DNA of 64,000 bases, taken from NCBI RefSeq assembly GCF_900089955.1, contig NZ_FLQX01000105.1, positions 1 to 64,000 of the forward strand, in the 5' to 3' direction. The translations under genes were made by a program, and so were the position numbers. The notes under the pieces are model-generated. The model had not been told where the DNA came from, did not search any database, and saw only the letters and a program-made list of their open reading frames with translations. Shown in pieces: positions 47,950-56,099 of this stretch. The stretch comes from Candidatus Accumulibacter aalborgensis (lineage in GTDB: Bacteria; Pseudomonadota; Gammaproteobacteria; Burkholderiales; Rhodocyclaceae). The stretch's first letter is position 1, and each line of letters starts with the position of its first letter.

Positions 47950-49242
47950 TTGAAACGACGTGATTTCCTAGCTGCTTCGGCGCTTCTTTCGCTACTGACG
48001 CCATCATCGGTACTCGCCGACCAGAAGAAAAAAACGGCTGCCACCCCGGCCACCGCCAAACCGGTGGCTAAATCCGGTGCCAAACCAGCCGCCAAGAGCG
48101 GCGGCAGGGGCGCCGCAAAAGCTGCTGGCAAAGCCGGAGCCCACAAAGCGGGGCGACACGGCTACCGACCGGTCGTCGAAAAACCGGCCCCGGTGGTGGC
48201 CACCACGCCACCCTCCGCCATCGAACCGCGCAACGCGATCAGCCTGCCGGACGAACCGCTGCCGCAGTGGCGGACCTATGACCTGACGTCGTCGCTGACA
48301 CTCAACAATGTCAAGGGCAAGCTTCGCGTATGGCTACCGCTGGCGCAGTACAAGGACACCCCCTGGCAGCGTTCACTGGGCCACAACTGGCAGGGCAATT
48401 TCGACAGTGCCGGCATCTATCGCGACCCGGTGGCGGAAATGGAGGTCTTCTACGCCGACTGGAAGGAGGGTGTCAGCACACCGCAGCTCCAACTCGTCAG
48501 CCAGGTCGCCAAGCAGGATCGCCATTTCGACATCACCCGGCGCGGCAGCGTCTCCGAGCGCGGCGAAGTGCTTCGCCGCTGCCTGCAGGCAAGCAATCTG
48601 GTCCCCAACGACGGACTGGTTCGCCAGACTGCCGAGCGGGCGATTGGTCGCATCAAGGACCCGGTCGCCCAGGGCAAGGCGATTTACGACTGGGTGGTCG
48701 AAAACACGATGTTTGATCCATCGGCGAGCGGCATCGGCAGAGGCGACATCGAGGCCATGCTCGACAGTGGCCAACTGAGCGGCAGAAGCGCCGATATCTC
48801 GCTGCTCTTCGTCGGGCTGTGTCGATCGATGGGAATTCCGGCGCGTCCGGTTTTCGGACTGCGCGTCGACAGCTCGCGTCTATTCACCGGTCTCGGCGTG
48901 ATCGGCAACCTGCGCGCCGCCCAACACTGCCGCGCAGAATTCTATACGCCGGGCTATGGCTGGATTCCGGTCGATCCGGCAGATGTGCGCAAATCGATCC
49001 AGGACGAAGGCCTGACCAGTGGCGATGCGAAACTGGTCGTTCTCAGGAAGCTGCTGTTTGGCTTCTGGGAGATGAACTGGATCGCCTACAACGCCGCGCT
49101 GGATGTCAAACTGCAGGGTGGGAGTGGCCGGACGCTGCCTTTCCTGATCCTGCCGCAAGCCGAGGCGACTGGCGTTCGTTTCGACAGCACGGACACCACC
49201 CGCTTCAACTACACGGTCACCGCCAGCCGCGTCGACGGCTGA
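47950..49242 (+). CDS. Tat-exported transglutaminase-like protein, catalytic Cys replaced by Ser
   Basis: The start is TTG at 47950 with GGAGA five bases before it. The residue run KRRDFLAASALLSL is a Tat-like signal. A Lys/Ala/Pro-rich linker (about 20-75) follows and then a transglutaminase-like domain of the family seen in Rhodocyclales. That family carries GKCADLNALFVGL at the catalytic Cys. Here the matching segment is GRSADISLLFVGL, with Ser280 encoded by AGC where TGC is expected. The His (QHCRAEFY) and Asp (VDPADVRK) partners are retained. The gene is intact in length (430 residues) and may encode an inactive or altered enzyme. It converges with dnaB. Confidence 0.87.
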   Translation: MKRRDFLAASALLSLLTPSSVLADQKKKTAATPATAKPVAKSGAKPAAKSGGRGAAKAAGKAGAHKAGRHGYRPVVEKPAPVVATTPPSAIEPRNAISLPDEPLPQWRTYDLTSSLTLNNVKGKLRVWLPLAQYKDTPWQRSLGHNWQGNFDSAGIYRDPVAEMEVFYADWKEGVSTPQLQLVSQVAKQDRHFDITRRGSVSERGEVLRRCLQASNLVPNDGLVRQTAERAIGRIKDPVAQGKAIYDWVVENTMFDPSASGIGRGDIEAMLDSGQLSGRSADISLLFVGLCRSMGIPARPVFGLRVDSSRLFTGLGVIGNLRAAQHCRAEFYTPGYGWIPVDPADVRKSIQDEGLTSGDAKLVVLRKLLFGFWEMNWIAYNAALDVKLQGGSGRTLPFLILPQAEATGVRFDSTDTTRFNYTVTASRVDG

Positions 49243-49252
49243 ACAATCTGGC

Positions 49253-49280
49253 GTAGGGGCGCAGCATGCTGCGCCCCTAC
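49253..49280. repeat. 28-bp perfect palindrome (REP-like)
   Basis: GTAGGGGCGCAGCA at 49253-49266 is followed directly by its exact reverse complement at 49267-49280. A degenerate run of CCGGCGCCCCT and CCGGCACCCCTACC continues to 49305. It lies between the convergent transglutaminase and dnaB genes. There is no U-tract. GC-rich palindromes of this style are dispersed in many proteobacterial genomes. Confidence 0.85.
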
Positions 49281-49300
49281 CGGCGCCCCTGCCGGCACCC

Positions 49301-50740
49301 CTACCCTGCTCTTGCGAAATTCTCGAAGCGCGTGTACTCGCCGAGGAAAGTCAGTCGCACGGTACCGATCGGCCCGTTACGCTGCTTGCCGATGATGATC
49401 TCGGCGACGCCCTTGTCCGGCGTGTCCGGGTTGTAGACCTCGTCGCGATAGATGAACATGATGATATCGGCATCCTGCTCGATGGCTCCCGATTCGCGCA
49501 GGTCGGACATCACCGGGCGCTTGTTTGGCCGTTGTTCGAGCGAGCGGTTGAGCTGCGAGAGCGCCATCAGGGGAACGCCAAGCTCCTTGGCCAGACCTTT
49601 CAGCGAGCGCGAGATCTCGGAGATTTCAGTGGCCCGATTCTCGCCGTGCGAGGTGGCGGACATCAACTGCAGATAGTCGATGACGATCAGCCCGAGCTTA
49701 CCACACTGGCGGTGCAGACGGCGCGCCCGGGCACGCAGGTCGATCGGGTTGAGCGCCGGCGTCTCGTCGATGTAGATCGGCGCTTCGTGCATCTTGCCCA
49801 GGGCAAACGACAGGCGAGACCACTCGTCGTCGTTGAGGCGCCCGGTGCGCACGCGATGCGCATCGAGCCGGCCAACCGAAGACAGCATCCGCATCGCCAG
49901 TTGGGTACCCCCCATCTCCATCGAGAAAATGGCCACCGGCAGGCCAACCTCGATCGCCACGTGCTCAGCAATGTTGAGCGCAAACGAGGTCTTGCCCATC
50001 GACGGGCGCCCGGCAACGATCAGCAGATCACCGCCCTGCAGGCCGGAGGTCTTGCCGTCGAGATCGTGATAGCCGGTCGGCACGCCGGTGATGTCCGATG
50101 GATTGTCGCGGTCGTGCAGTTCCTGGATACGCTCGACCACCTGCGTCAGCAGCGGATTGATGTGCACGAAGCCGCTCTGGTGACGAAAACCGCCTTCGGC
50201 AATTGCAAAGACCTTCGCCTCTGCTTCATCGAGCAGCGTTTTCGGGTCGCGCCCGAGCGGGTTGAGCGCGCTACCGGCAATCTCGTCGCCGGCGGTGACC
50301 AGTTGGCGCAGAATCGCCCGTTCGCGAACGATCTCGGCATAACGCCGGATATTCGCTGCCGATGGCGTGTTGGCCGCCAATTCGCCGAGATAGGCCAGGC
50401 CGCCGGTTTCGCTACCCTCCCCCGCCTGGTCGAGACTCTCGGCGACGGTCACCGCATCGGCCGGCTTGCCACGTTCGAGGAGTTTGCGAATCTGCCGATA
50501 GATGCGCTTGTGCTCGTCACGATAGAAATCGCCCTCGCTCATCAGATCGGCGATCTTGTCGAAAGCGGCGTTGTCGAGCAACAAGCCGCCGAGAACCGAC
50601 TGCTCGGCCTCCAGCGAGTGCGGCGGCACGCGCAACTCGGACAGTACGGAGTCCGCCTGCGGCCCCCGCTCACGCCGCGCACCACGACTGCTTGAGCGTT
50701 GTCCGCCGTCGGAGAGGGATGAATCGAACGACTTGGTCAT
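49301..50740 (-). CDS. dnaB: Replicative DNA helicase
   Basis: This 479-residue hexameric 5'-3' helicase opens the replication fork. The N-terminal collar domain has PPHSLEAEQSVLGGLLLDN. The RecA-like motor has Walker A GRPSMGKTS, Walker B LIVIDYLQLM, and the DnaB motif SQLNRSLEQRPNKRPVMSDL (given to its first 20 residues). ATG 50740 is preferred to the upstream in-frame start at 50857, which would run through the terminator region. It follows rplI on the same strand, as in E. coli relatives, but a terminator intervenes. Confidence 0.95.
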   Translation of the reverse strand: MTKSFDSSLSDGGQRSSSRGARRERGPQADSVLSELRVPPHSLEAEQSVLGGLLLDNAAFDKIADLMSEGDFYRDEHKRIYRQIRKLLERGKPADAVTVAESLDQAGEGSETGGLAYLGELAANTPSAANIRRYAEIVRERAILRQLVTAGDEIAGSALNPLGRDPKTLLDEAEAKVFAIAEGGFRHQSGFVHINPLLTQVVERIQELHDRDNPSDITGVPTGYHDLDGKTSGLQGGDLLIVAGRPSMGKTSFALNIAEHVAIEVGLPVAIFSMEMGGTQLAMRMLSSVGRLDAHRVRTGRLNDDEWSRLSFALGKMHEAPIYIDETPALNPIDLRARARRLHRQCGKLGLIVIDYLQLMSATSHGENRATEISEISRSLKGLAKELGVPLMALSQLNRSLEQRPNKRPVMSDLRESGAIEQDADIIMFIYRDEVYNPDTPDKGVAEIIIGKQRNGPIGTVRLTFLGEYTRFENFARAG

Positions 50741-50824
50741 GGCGAACCCGCTAAATGAGACTGCAACGGGACCGGTGAGGCAGCGAGTCGAAGCCAACCC
50801 TGCCTCCCCCCCGTACCCAGACGC

Positions 50825-50850
50825 AAAAAAGCCTTGCCCGCAGGCAAGGC
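50825..50850 (-). terminator. Intrinsic terminator between rplI and dnaB
   Basis: Read leftwards, GCCTTGCC, loop TGCG, GGCAAGGC and then TTTTTT (stem 50831-50850, U-tract 50825-50830). It ends or attenuates the rpsF-priB-rpsR-rplI transcript before dnaB, whose start is 84 bases downstream of the U-tract. Confidence 0.9.
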
Positions 50851-50889
50851 TTTCCACCTGGCACCGGAAAACGGCGCCGGATCAACAAG

Positions 50890-51348
50890 CTACAGCTTCA
50901 TCTGTTCGGCGACCACGGCCACCGTGATGGTCGCCAGCACATCGCCATGCAGCGCCACTTCCAACTGCGTCTCGCCGATCGTCTTGAGCGGACCCATCGG
51001 CATGCGCACGGCCGACTTTTCGACCTCGAAACCGAGCGCGCGCAGACCATCGGAGACATCGAAGTTGGTCACCGAACCAAACAGACGACCATCGACACCG
51101 GCCTTGCGCGCGATCCTGACGAGCGCACCGCTCAGCTCTTCGGCACGTGCCTGCGCGGCGGCCAGCTTGGCGGCTGCCGCACTCTCGAGTTCGGCGCGCT
51201 TGACTTCAAACTCCTTCAGGGCGGCCGGCGTCGCACGCTTGGCTTTGCCCTTCGGAATCAGAAAATTGCGCGCGTAGCCCGCCTTGACGTTGACCAGATC
51301 ACCAAGGTTGCCGAGGGTGCCGACCTTTTCCATCAGAATAATTTGCAT
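50890..51348 (-). CDS. rplI: 50S ribosomal protein L9
   Basis: This 152-residue ribosomal protein starts [19 protein letters not shown], with the conserved [13 protein letters not shown] segment in the N-terminal domain, a long connecting helix rich in Ala and Glu (about 45-75) and a C-terminal domain. It binds 23S rRNA domain V near the L1 stalk. It is the last gene of the small ribosomal operon and is followed by a terminator. Confidence 0.96.
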   Translation of the reverse strand: MQIILMEKVGTLGNLGDLVNVKAGYARNFLIPKGKAKRATPAALKEFEVKRAELESAAAAKLAAAQARAEELSGALVRIARKAGVDGRLFGSVTNFDVSDGLRALGFEVEKSAVRMPMGPLKTIGETQLEVALHGDVLATITVAVVAEQMKL

Positions 51349-51362
51349 CGTCCTGTCCTCGC

Positions 51363-51638
51363 TTACTGGTGATTATCGGTATACGGCAGCAACGCCAGGA
51401 AACGGGCACGCTTGATGGCCACCGACAGCATGCGCTGGTAGCCGGCCTTGGTGCCGGTCAGGCGAGCCGGCATGATCTTGGCGTTCTCGGCGATGTATTC
51501 CTTGAACAGATCGACGTCCTTGTAGTCGATCTCTTCCATCTTCTCGGCAGTGAAGCGGCAGAACTTGCGCCGCTTGAACAGACCACTACCACGCTTCTTG
51601 ACGTTCTTGTCATCCTTCTTCTTGAAGAACCTTGCCAT
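51363..51638 (-). CDS. rpsR: 30S ribosomal protein S18
   Basis: This 91-residue protein starts [12 protein letters not shown] and has the S18 core ([38 protein letters not shown]). ATG 51638 is chosen over the in-frame 51656 because it gives the family N-terminus. S18 forms a heterodimer with S6 on 16S rRNA. It overlaps the 3' end of priB by 29 bases and lies 14 bases before rplI. Confidence 0.95.
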   Translation of the reverse strand: MARFFKKKDDKNVKKRGSGLFKRRKFCRFTAEKMEEIDYKDVDLFKEYIAENAKIMPARLTGTKAGYQRMLSVAIKRARFLALLPYTDNHQ

Positions 51639-51939
51639 TTTGATTTTCCTCGACAAATTCGATCGTTGTTACATGCAGTCTTGGCTGCTTGCTGTTCCGG
51701 CTCCGAGCGGCGAGAAAGCCCGTCAGATGGAGCGCTGCCCCAGGACTTGCGGCCTGCAGCCACTGCGCCGGCGCGCCCAGGGCAATCGCCTGGACTTCAC
51801 ACTCGACACGTCGTCGGCTGCCCGCTTCGACCTGTTCTGATTGATGCCCGATCAGACACTCGGTGACCGGCACACCGGCCGGCGTAAAGCGTAGCGCCTG
51901 GCGCTCGATCAGCGTTCCGACCAGCTCGACGCGGTTCAG
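51610..51939 (-). CDS. priB: Primosomal replication protein N (PriB), probably CTG start
   Basis: The 109-residue frame covers the full PriB homology: [32 protein letters not shown] and [19 protein letters not shown]. PriB is a single-stranded DNA-binding OB-fold protein in replication restart. No ATG, GTG or TTG lies before NRVEL. The only usual start in frame is GTG 51873, which would remove about 22 conserved residues. CTG at 51939 (or 51942) has GAGG five bases upstream and fits the position of the start codon. It lies between rpsF (14-base gap) and rpsR, the expected order in betaproteobacteria. Confidence 0.8.
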   Translation of the reverse strand: MNRVELVGTLIERQALRFTPAGVPVTECLIGHQSEQVEAGSRRRVECEVQAIALGAPAQWLQAASPGAALHLTGFLAARSRNSKQPRLHVTTIEFVEENQNGKVLQEEG

Positions 51940-51953
51940 CAGAGCCTCGACAA

Positions 51954-52340
51954 TCAGGCGGTTGGCGCAGCGACAGCTTCGGCCGGCGCCGGCTCACGGA
52001 CTTCGAGCATCGACTTCGACTTCTCGTCCTTCATCATCGGTGACGGCGTCGTCACCGCGCGCTTGGTCCTGATCGTCAGATGACGAAGGATGGCGTCGTT
52101 GAACTTGAAGCCGTGCTCGAGCTCGGTCAGCGTCGCGTCATCGCACTCGATGTTCATCAGCACATAGTGGGCCTTGTGCAACTTCTGGATCGGATAGGCG
52201 AGCTGGCGGCGTCCCCAGTCTTCGAGACGGTGAATCTGCCCGGCACGCGTGGCGATCAGCGTCTTGTACCGATCGACCATCGCCGGCACCTGTTCACTCT
52301 GATCCGGATGGACGATCAGAACAATTTCATAATGGCGCAT
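51954..52340 (-). CDS. rpsF: 30S ribosomal protein S6
   Basis: This 128-residue protein starts [19 protein letters not shown], with [21 protein letters not shown] in the middle. The C-terminal tail rich in Glu, Ala and Pro follows the S6 fold. ATG 52340 has AAGGAG upstream; the in-frame 52406 start lies before the leader. It is the first gene of the operon rpsF-priB-rpsR-rplI. Confidence 0.95.
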   Translation of the reverse strand: MRHYEIVLIVHPDQSEQVPAMVDRYKTLIATRAGQIHRLEDWGRRQLAYPIQKLHKAHYVLMNIECDDATLTELEHGFKFNDAILRHLTIRTKRAVTTPSPMMKDEKSKSMLEVREPAPAEAVAAPTA

Positions 52341-52404
52341 GTACACTCCTTGTGGTTGAAGCCCCCCGTCATGCGAGCGGTGGAGCAAGGTGGAAAAACC
52401 CCGC

Positions 52405-52434
52405 ATTATAGCTGCCTGACGGCTTGCCTGGCAA
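52405..52434 (-). promoter_or_regulatory. Promoter of the rpsF operon
   Basis: Read leftwards, TTGCCA (52429-52434) and TATAAT (52405-52410) are separated by 18 bases, a near-consensus sigma-70 promoter. The predicted transcript start near 52398 gives a leader of about 58 bases before ATG 52340. Confidence 0.85.
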
Positions 52435-52449
52435 TCGAATTGGCGCTGA

Positions 52450-52584
52450 GTCGGTGAAGGCGTCTCCGAGTTGCGTATCGATCACGGACCAGGCTACGGC
52501 GTCTATTACATCAAGAAGGACGACGTGTACATCGTCTTGCTTGCGGGTGGTGACAAGCCATCTACCGCAAAGGGGATGGTCTAA
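52450..52584 (+). pseudogene. Remnant of a RelE/HigB-type addiction-module toxin
   Basis: A short frame encodes [20 protein letters not shown], then [18 protein letters not shown], ending at TAA 52582. This matches the middle of the putative addiction module killer proteins (RelE/ParE superfamily), which usually carry [17 protein letters not shown] and VVLLCGGDKSTQ. The N-terminal ~55 residues and the last ~25 are missing, and a stop lies just before VGEG. No antitoxin follows. It looks like a decayed toxin gene dropped upstream of the ribosomal operon. Confidence 0.75.
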
Positions 52585-52690
52585 CGAATAAGGTTAGATC
52601 GTGCGCACACATGGTCAATTCTGATCGTGTAACCACAGGTCAGACGCTGGGAGTAGCTGCTCCGTATTGCCCGATCTATACGCCACGGAG

Positions 52691-53134
52691 CTAACGGCAT
52701 CGGATCAGTTTGACCTTGTGGTTCTTGTCAAGGCGGTAGCTACGTACGATGGCCTCGTCGTCGATCAGCACGCGAAGCTCGAGTACGGCCCCAAACACGC
52801 GACCATCATAGGTGGCAGCACGCGTCGTTGCGGCCCAATCGGTCAGTTCGGGTCCGGCATGATGGGGGGTGTGGGCACCACGAACGGTGAACCGGCCCAG
52901 CGAATCAATCCGCACCGGCTCGTTGATCGAACCCGAGCCGCAGTCATAGTCGAGTTTACCGCCCTCCACGCCGAGGATGAGGTTTAGGCGATCGCCACCC
53001 CACGCGCCGACAATGGGGCCTGCGACTTCTCCGGCTTCACTACTCGTTGCGACCAGCGATCCTCCTATAATCGCTACCGCCAGCACATGGCGAATGAACG
53101 AGTAGAACTCAGGTGTCCTCACTGCAAGAAACAT
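52691..53134 (-). CDS. Secreted hypothetical protein (GxWGGxxLxL family)
   Basis: This 147-residue protein has a signal peptide (FIRHVLAVAIIGGSLVATSSEA, about 13-34). A mature domain begins with VGAWGGDRLNLILGVEGGKL, then DYDCGSGSINEPVRIDSLGR and ends with a Cys (KLIRCR). I recognise the pattern of small periplasmic proteins of unknown function with conserved WGG and DC residues. No catalytic motif is seen. Neighbours do not suggest a function. It is well outside the ribosomal operon and lies 68 bases after the PEP-CTERM gene on the same strand. Confidence 0.7.
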   Translation of the reverse strand: MFLAVRTPEFYSFIRHVLAVAIIGGSLVATSSEAGEVAGPIVGAWGGDRLNLILGVEGGKLDYDCGSGSINEPVRIDSLGRFTVRGAHTPHHAGPELTDWAATTRAATYDGRVFGAVLELRVLIDDEAIVRSYRLDKNHKVKLIRCR

Positions 53135-53202
53135 GAAAGACAGAAAGCGAGTTTCACGCCGCCCCTCTTTTTTCCTCGTTGGCAGCAGACGTCACCAACA
53201 TC

Positions 53203-54780
53203 CTATGGCGAAACACCCGTCGTCGGGTGGCCGCGCCGCGTCGACACCGTCGCCAGCACCAGGCCGAGGAGCACCAGCAGGTACGTCACGGGCTCGGGAA
53301 CAGCGGCGGACTGGGCAAAAGCGATCTTGGCGATGTAAGTGTTCCAGATCGCTCGCTCGGTGGTCGTGACGTTCGGGACGATCGCCCACTGACTCGCATA
53401 TTCACCGATCGCAAAGAAATCGTGGTGATTCGTCGGATCGAACGTGACCGCGCTGTAGTCGCCCCATCGCTCCTGACAGGCAGCCGGGTTGGCGCGAGTG
53501 CTGCAGTGGTAGTCGCTGATGCCACTGACGCGCAGCAGCATGTCGGAACCGTACTGGTCGAGCCCTCCTGTGCCGTCGACCAGGAAGGCTCGTGCAAGGA
53601 AGCTGATGTTGCCGTCGGCCAAGCCATCGCCGTTGGTGTCGTCCGTCTGGAAGCCTGAGCGGTTGTAGCCGATCACCGCTTCGCCGAATTCGTTGACCGC
53701 GATGGAGCCTTCATAGTAGTCGTACCCGCCGCCACCGATGAATCCCTGCTTGATCAGCGATCCGGTGAGGGCGTCGACCACCGACCAGCGAACGCCCGAA
53801 TGACCTAAGTCATTCGGATTTTCAACGGTGATCGCCGAGTACAACTTGCCGTTGAGCTGCGCCACATTGGCTGAGATCCGTGGACTCAACAGGTCGACCA
53901 CCTGGCTGCCGTCAGGCTGACGTCCCCCATCGCCGTAGTAAGTGTACTGGGACCCGGTGATAATCGCCGACGCGGACTGCGTGGCAGCGGGACCGTTCAC
54001 GCCGGTCAGCCGATAGAAAACCTGTGCGTCGGAGATCTTGCTGTCGGCCATGACCGCTGTGGTATTGGTCGGATTGCCCTGCCAGTTGAGCGCCGCCTGG
54101 ATCGCGGCGCCGTTGTTCGGACCGGCCAACGGCGTGGTGAAGGTGGTCATGTCGGTCAAGCTCGGTGCGCCGCCGAACAGACTGGTTTTCGGGATCACGA
54201 ACACGCTGGTGCCGGTGAAGACGTCGCTGGAGTTAAAGTTGTTGGTGCCGATGTAGACACCCTTGTTATCCAGGGACAGCGTCGGGTAGTCCAGCGTGGT
54301 GCCGGCCACACCCGTGATCCGGGTGGACTGCCACGGTCCCAACGCGTCCGCACTGTTGGACACCGCGATATTGACGATGTTGCCCGTAGGTCCGAAGCCA
54401 CTAACGATCCATCGATTGGTGTAATGGTCGAACAGCACGCGCTGGTCACCCCCGGCGCCGCCAGGCTGTCCGGCAGCCGCCCAGAAGGCCTCCATGTTCA
54501 CGCTCGATTGCACCGCTCCGGTGTTCTTGTCGTAGATCCGGATGCTGCCGTTGCTGGTTTCAAGGAACTGCGTGGTCCCCACGGCACCCATCGTGTCTGG
54601 CGGACGGAAGCACTCGCCCAACGCACAATTGATGAGCTGCGACCCGCCTTCGAAACCGTTCGCCACGGTGACCGATGCCTCGGCCGCGCCTGCAGCCAGA
54701 AGCGGCAACACCGAGGCGAAGACGGCAGCGAGCTTGGTTCTGCGCGGTATCGCGGCGTGCTTGGGTGCAAATGACATCAT
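53203..54780 (-). CDS. PEP-CTERM sorted exported protein
   Basis: The 525-residue precursor has a signal peptide (TKLAAVFASVLPLLAAGAAEA) and ends with VPEPVTYLLVLLGLVLATVS followed by TRR, the PEP-CTERM signal recognised by exosortase. The mature part contains YDKNTGAVQSSVNMEAFW and YPTLSLDNKGVYIGTNNFN; it looks like a beta-propeller or beta-sandwich surface protein with no enzyme motif. The ATG at 54780 has GGAGGG six bases before it, so the longer frame to 54810 is rejected. No exosortase gene lies in the window, but such genomes also make extracellular polysaccharide. It may be involved in floc or biofilm matrix formation. Confidence 0.88.
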   Translation of the reverse strand: MMSFAPKHAAIPRRTKLAAVFASVLPLLAAGAAEASVTVANGFEGGSQLINCALGECFRPPDTMGAVGTTQFLETSNGSIRIYDKNTGAVQSSVNMEAFWAAAGQPGGAGGDQRVLFDHYTNRWIVSGFGPTGNIVNIAVSNSADALGPWQSTRITGVAGTTLDYPTLSLDNKGVYIGTNNFNSSDVFTGTSVFVIPKTSLFGGAPSLTDMTTFTTPLAGPNNGAAIQAALNWQGNPTNTTAVMADSKISDAQVFYRLTGVNGPAATQSASAIITGSQYTYYGDGGRQPDGSQVVDLLSPRISANVAQLNGKLYSAITVENPNDLGHSGVRWSVVDALTGSLIKQGFIGGGGYDYYEGSIAVNEFGEAVIGYNRSGFQTDDTNGDGLADGNISFLARAFLVDGTGGLDQYGSDMLLRVSGISDYHCSTRANPAACQERWGDYSAVTFDPTNHHDFFAIGEYASQWAIVPNVTTTERAIWNTYIAKIAFAQSAAVPEPVTYLLVLLGLVLATVSTRRGHPTTGVSP

Positions 54781-55239
54781 GACTATCCCTCCGCTTGGTG
54801 GTATTGACAAACTCTACGGGCTATCGGGAAACTGCCGATCACTTGGGGCAAACCAACGATCACACGTTACTGCGCCGAAATGTCTACGGGGTTACGGTTT
54901 CCAAAAAAGGCGATCAACAAAGGCGCTCTCCCTGTAAGCCTTTTGCATCCGATCTCGGTCACAACACCAAAGCAAGAACTAAGCCACTATTATTTGTGGT
55001 CTTATATCAATCCAATGCGGTTAGATACTGATCAATCCGGTGGTCGACTGTAAAATTTTCCGACACGGCGGCGATGCAAGTAATGCGCCTGGCGAGACAT
55101 GCTCCGGTTTGAGCGCGGCCACGAGCGGGAAAGCCTGGTTGAATGAGGATAGAATCGCCCGCGGGGTTCTGTTCACGCTTCGTGTGCAGGCCCGTTCGAG
55201 TGCCCAAATGATACCCACCGAGAAAAGGAAACAGCCAAA
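54781..55239. other. Divergent intergenic region, no gene seen
   Basis: These 459 bases separate the PEP-CTERM gene from the divergent two-domain secreted protein. They have a lower GC content than the flanks, including ACTATTATTTGTGG near 54990. They should hold two promoters. I could not define a sigma-54 or sigma-70 box with confidence, and I saw no RNA gene. Confidence 0.5.
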
Positions 55240-56085
55240 ATGAACGAAACGATATCCGGCATTCATGGTCATCCGCAAGCGGCAAGGAGAGAAATTCGGT
55301 CGGGACTATCCGTCCACTCGGTCTGGCTGTACACTGCCGTCTTGATGGGTTTCACGGCCGTGCCAGCTTCGGCACAAGCATCCAATGCGCAGTTCTTGAA
55401 CGCTTGGGCCGCCGAGACCAGAACAAGAATTCCGTCTCCGATGGGCGCGTTCGAGCTTACAGAAGCAATTTCGAGGTGCCGGGCTGGCTGTGAGCAAACA
55501 GACAACGTTGACTATCTCCTCCTGGGGGTAAAGGCGACGCGTGTTACCAAGGAGAACGCCACGATCGGGCAAATGGAGCAATCCCTGAAGCCAGACTTGC
55601 TAGAGGGATATTGCCGCTCTCCGGGGAGGCAGAAAGGCATCACGCTCGGTGTATTCGTCAAAGACATGCGCAATGCTTCGATCGGCAATTTCTGGGTCTA
55701 CCCGGCCGATTGCGCTGCAAGTGCCACGCCAAAAGAGGCCGCGCCTGCTAACGTGCGATTTCTCAATGACTGGGCGGCTGAAACCCGAAGCAAAATGCCC
55801 ATGACCGTCGGCTACATTGAGCTTACAGGCGCCACTTCATTTTGTCCGGCAGGCTGCGAGCAAGATTTTGCAGATACTTATCTGGCCGTTACCGCATCGA
55901 TGCCGCGTCACGGTAAAGACAGCGTTTCCCTGGAGCAGCTCGTGAAGTATCTGAAATCGCAACTACTTGGAGATTACTGCCGATCGGACGGAAGGAAGAA
56001 AAACCTCACCTTGAGATTCCATGTCTACGACATGCGCAAGGTGCTTACCGGAGACGTGGGCTTCTCGCCGCGCGATTGCCCTTGA
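55240..56085 (+). CDS. Secreted protein with two tandem Cys-rich repeats
   Basis: This 281-residue protein has a signal peptide (about 28-50, ending PASAQA). Two homologous domains follow. The first starts QFLNAWAAETRTRIPSP and has CRAGCEQ, YCRS and PADC. The second starts RFLNDWAAETRSKMPM and has CPAGCEQ, YCRS and PRDC. The conserved Cys pattern suggests disulfides in the periplasm or outside the cell. No catalytic motif is recognised. AAGGAA precedes the ATG. The gene is divergent from the PEP-CTERM gene and converges with the SulP transporter. Confidence 0.75.
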   Translation: MNETISGIHGHPQAARREIRSGLSVHSVWLYTAVLMGFTAVPASAQASNAQFLNAWAAETRTRIPSPMGAFELTEAISRCRAGCEQTDNVDYLLLGVKATRVTKENATIGQMEQSLKPDLLEGYCRSPGRQKGITLGVFVKDMRNASIGNFWVYPADCAASATPKEAAPANVRFLNDWAAETRSKMPMTVGYIELTGATSFCPAGCEQDFADTYLAVTASMPRHGKDSVSLEQLVKYLKSQLLGDYCRSDGRKKNLTLRFHVYDMRKVLTGDVGFSPRDCP

Positions 56086-56099
56086 GTCCGGCGCACCTT

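Noticed and set aside
52341-52404. Ribosomal protein S6:S18 autoregulatory leader
   Set aside because: I could not draw the expected structure with its CCG motif from the rpsF leader, so it is not called.
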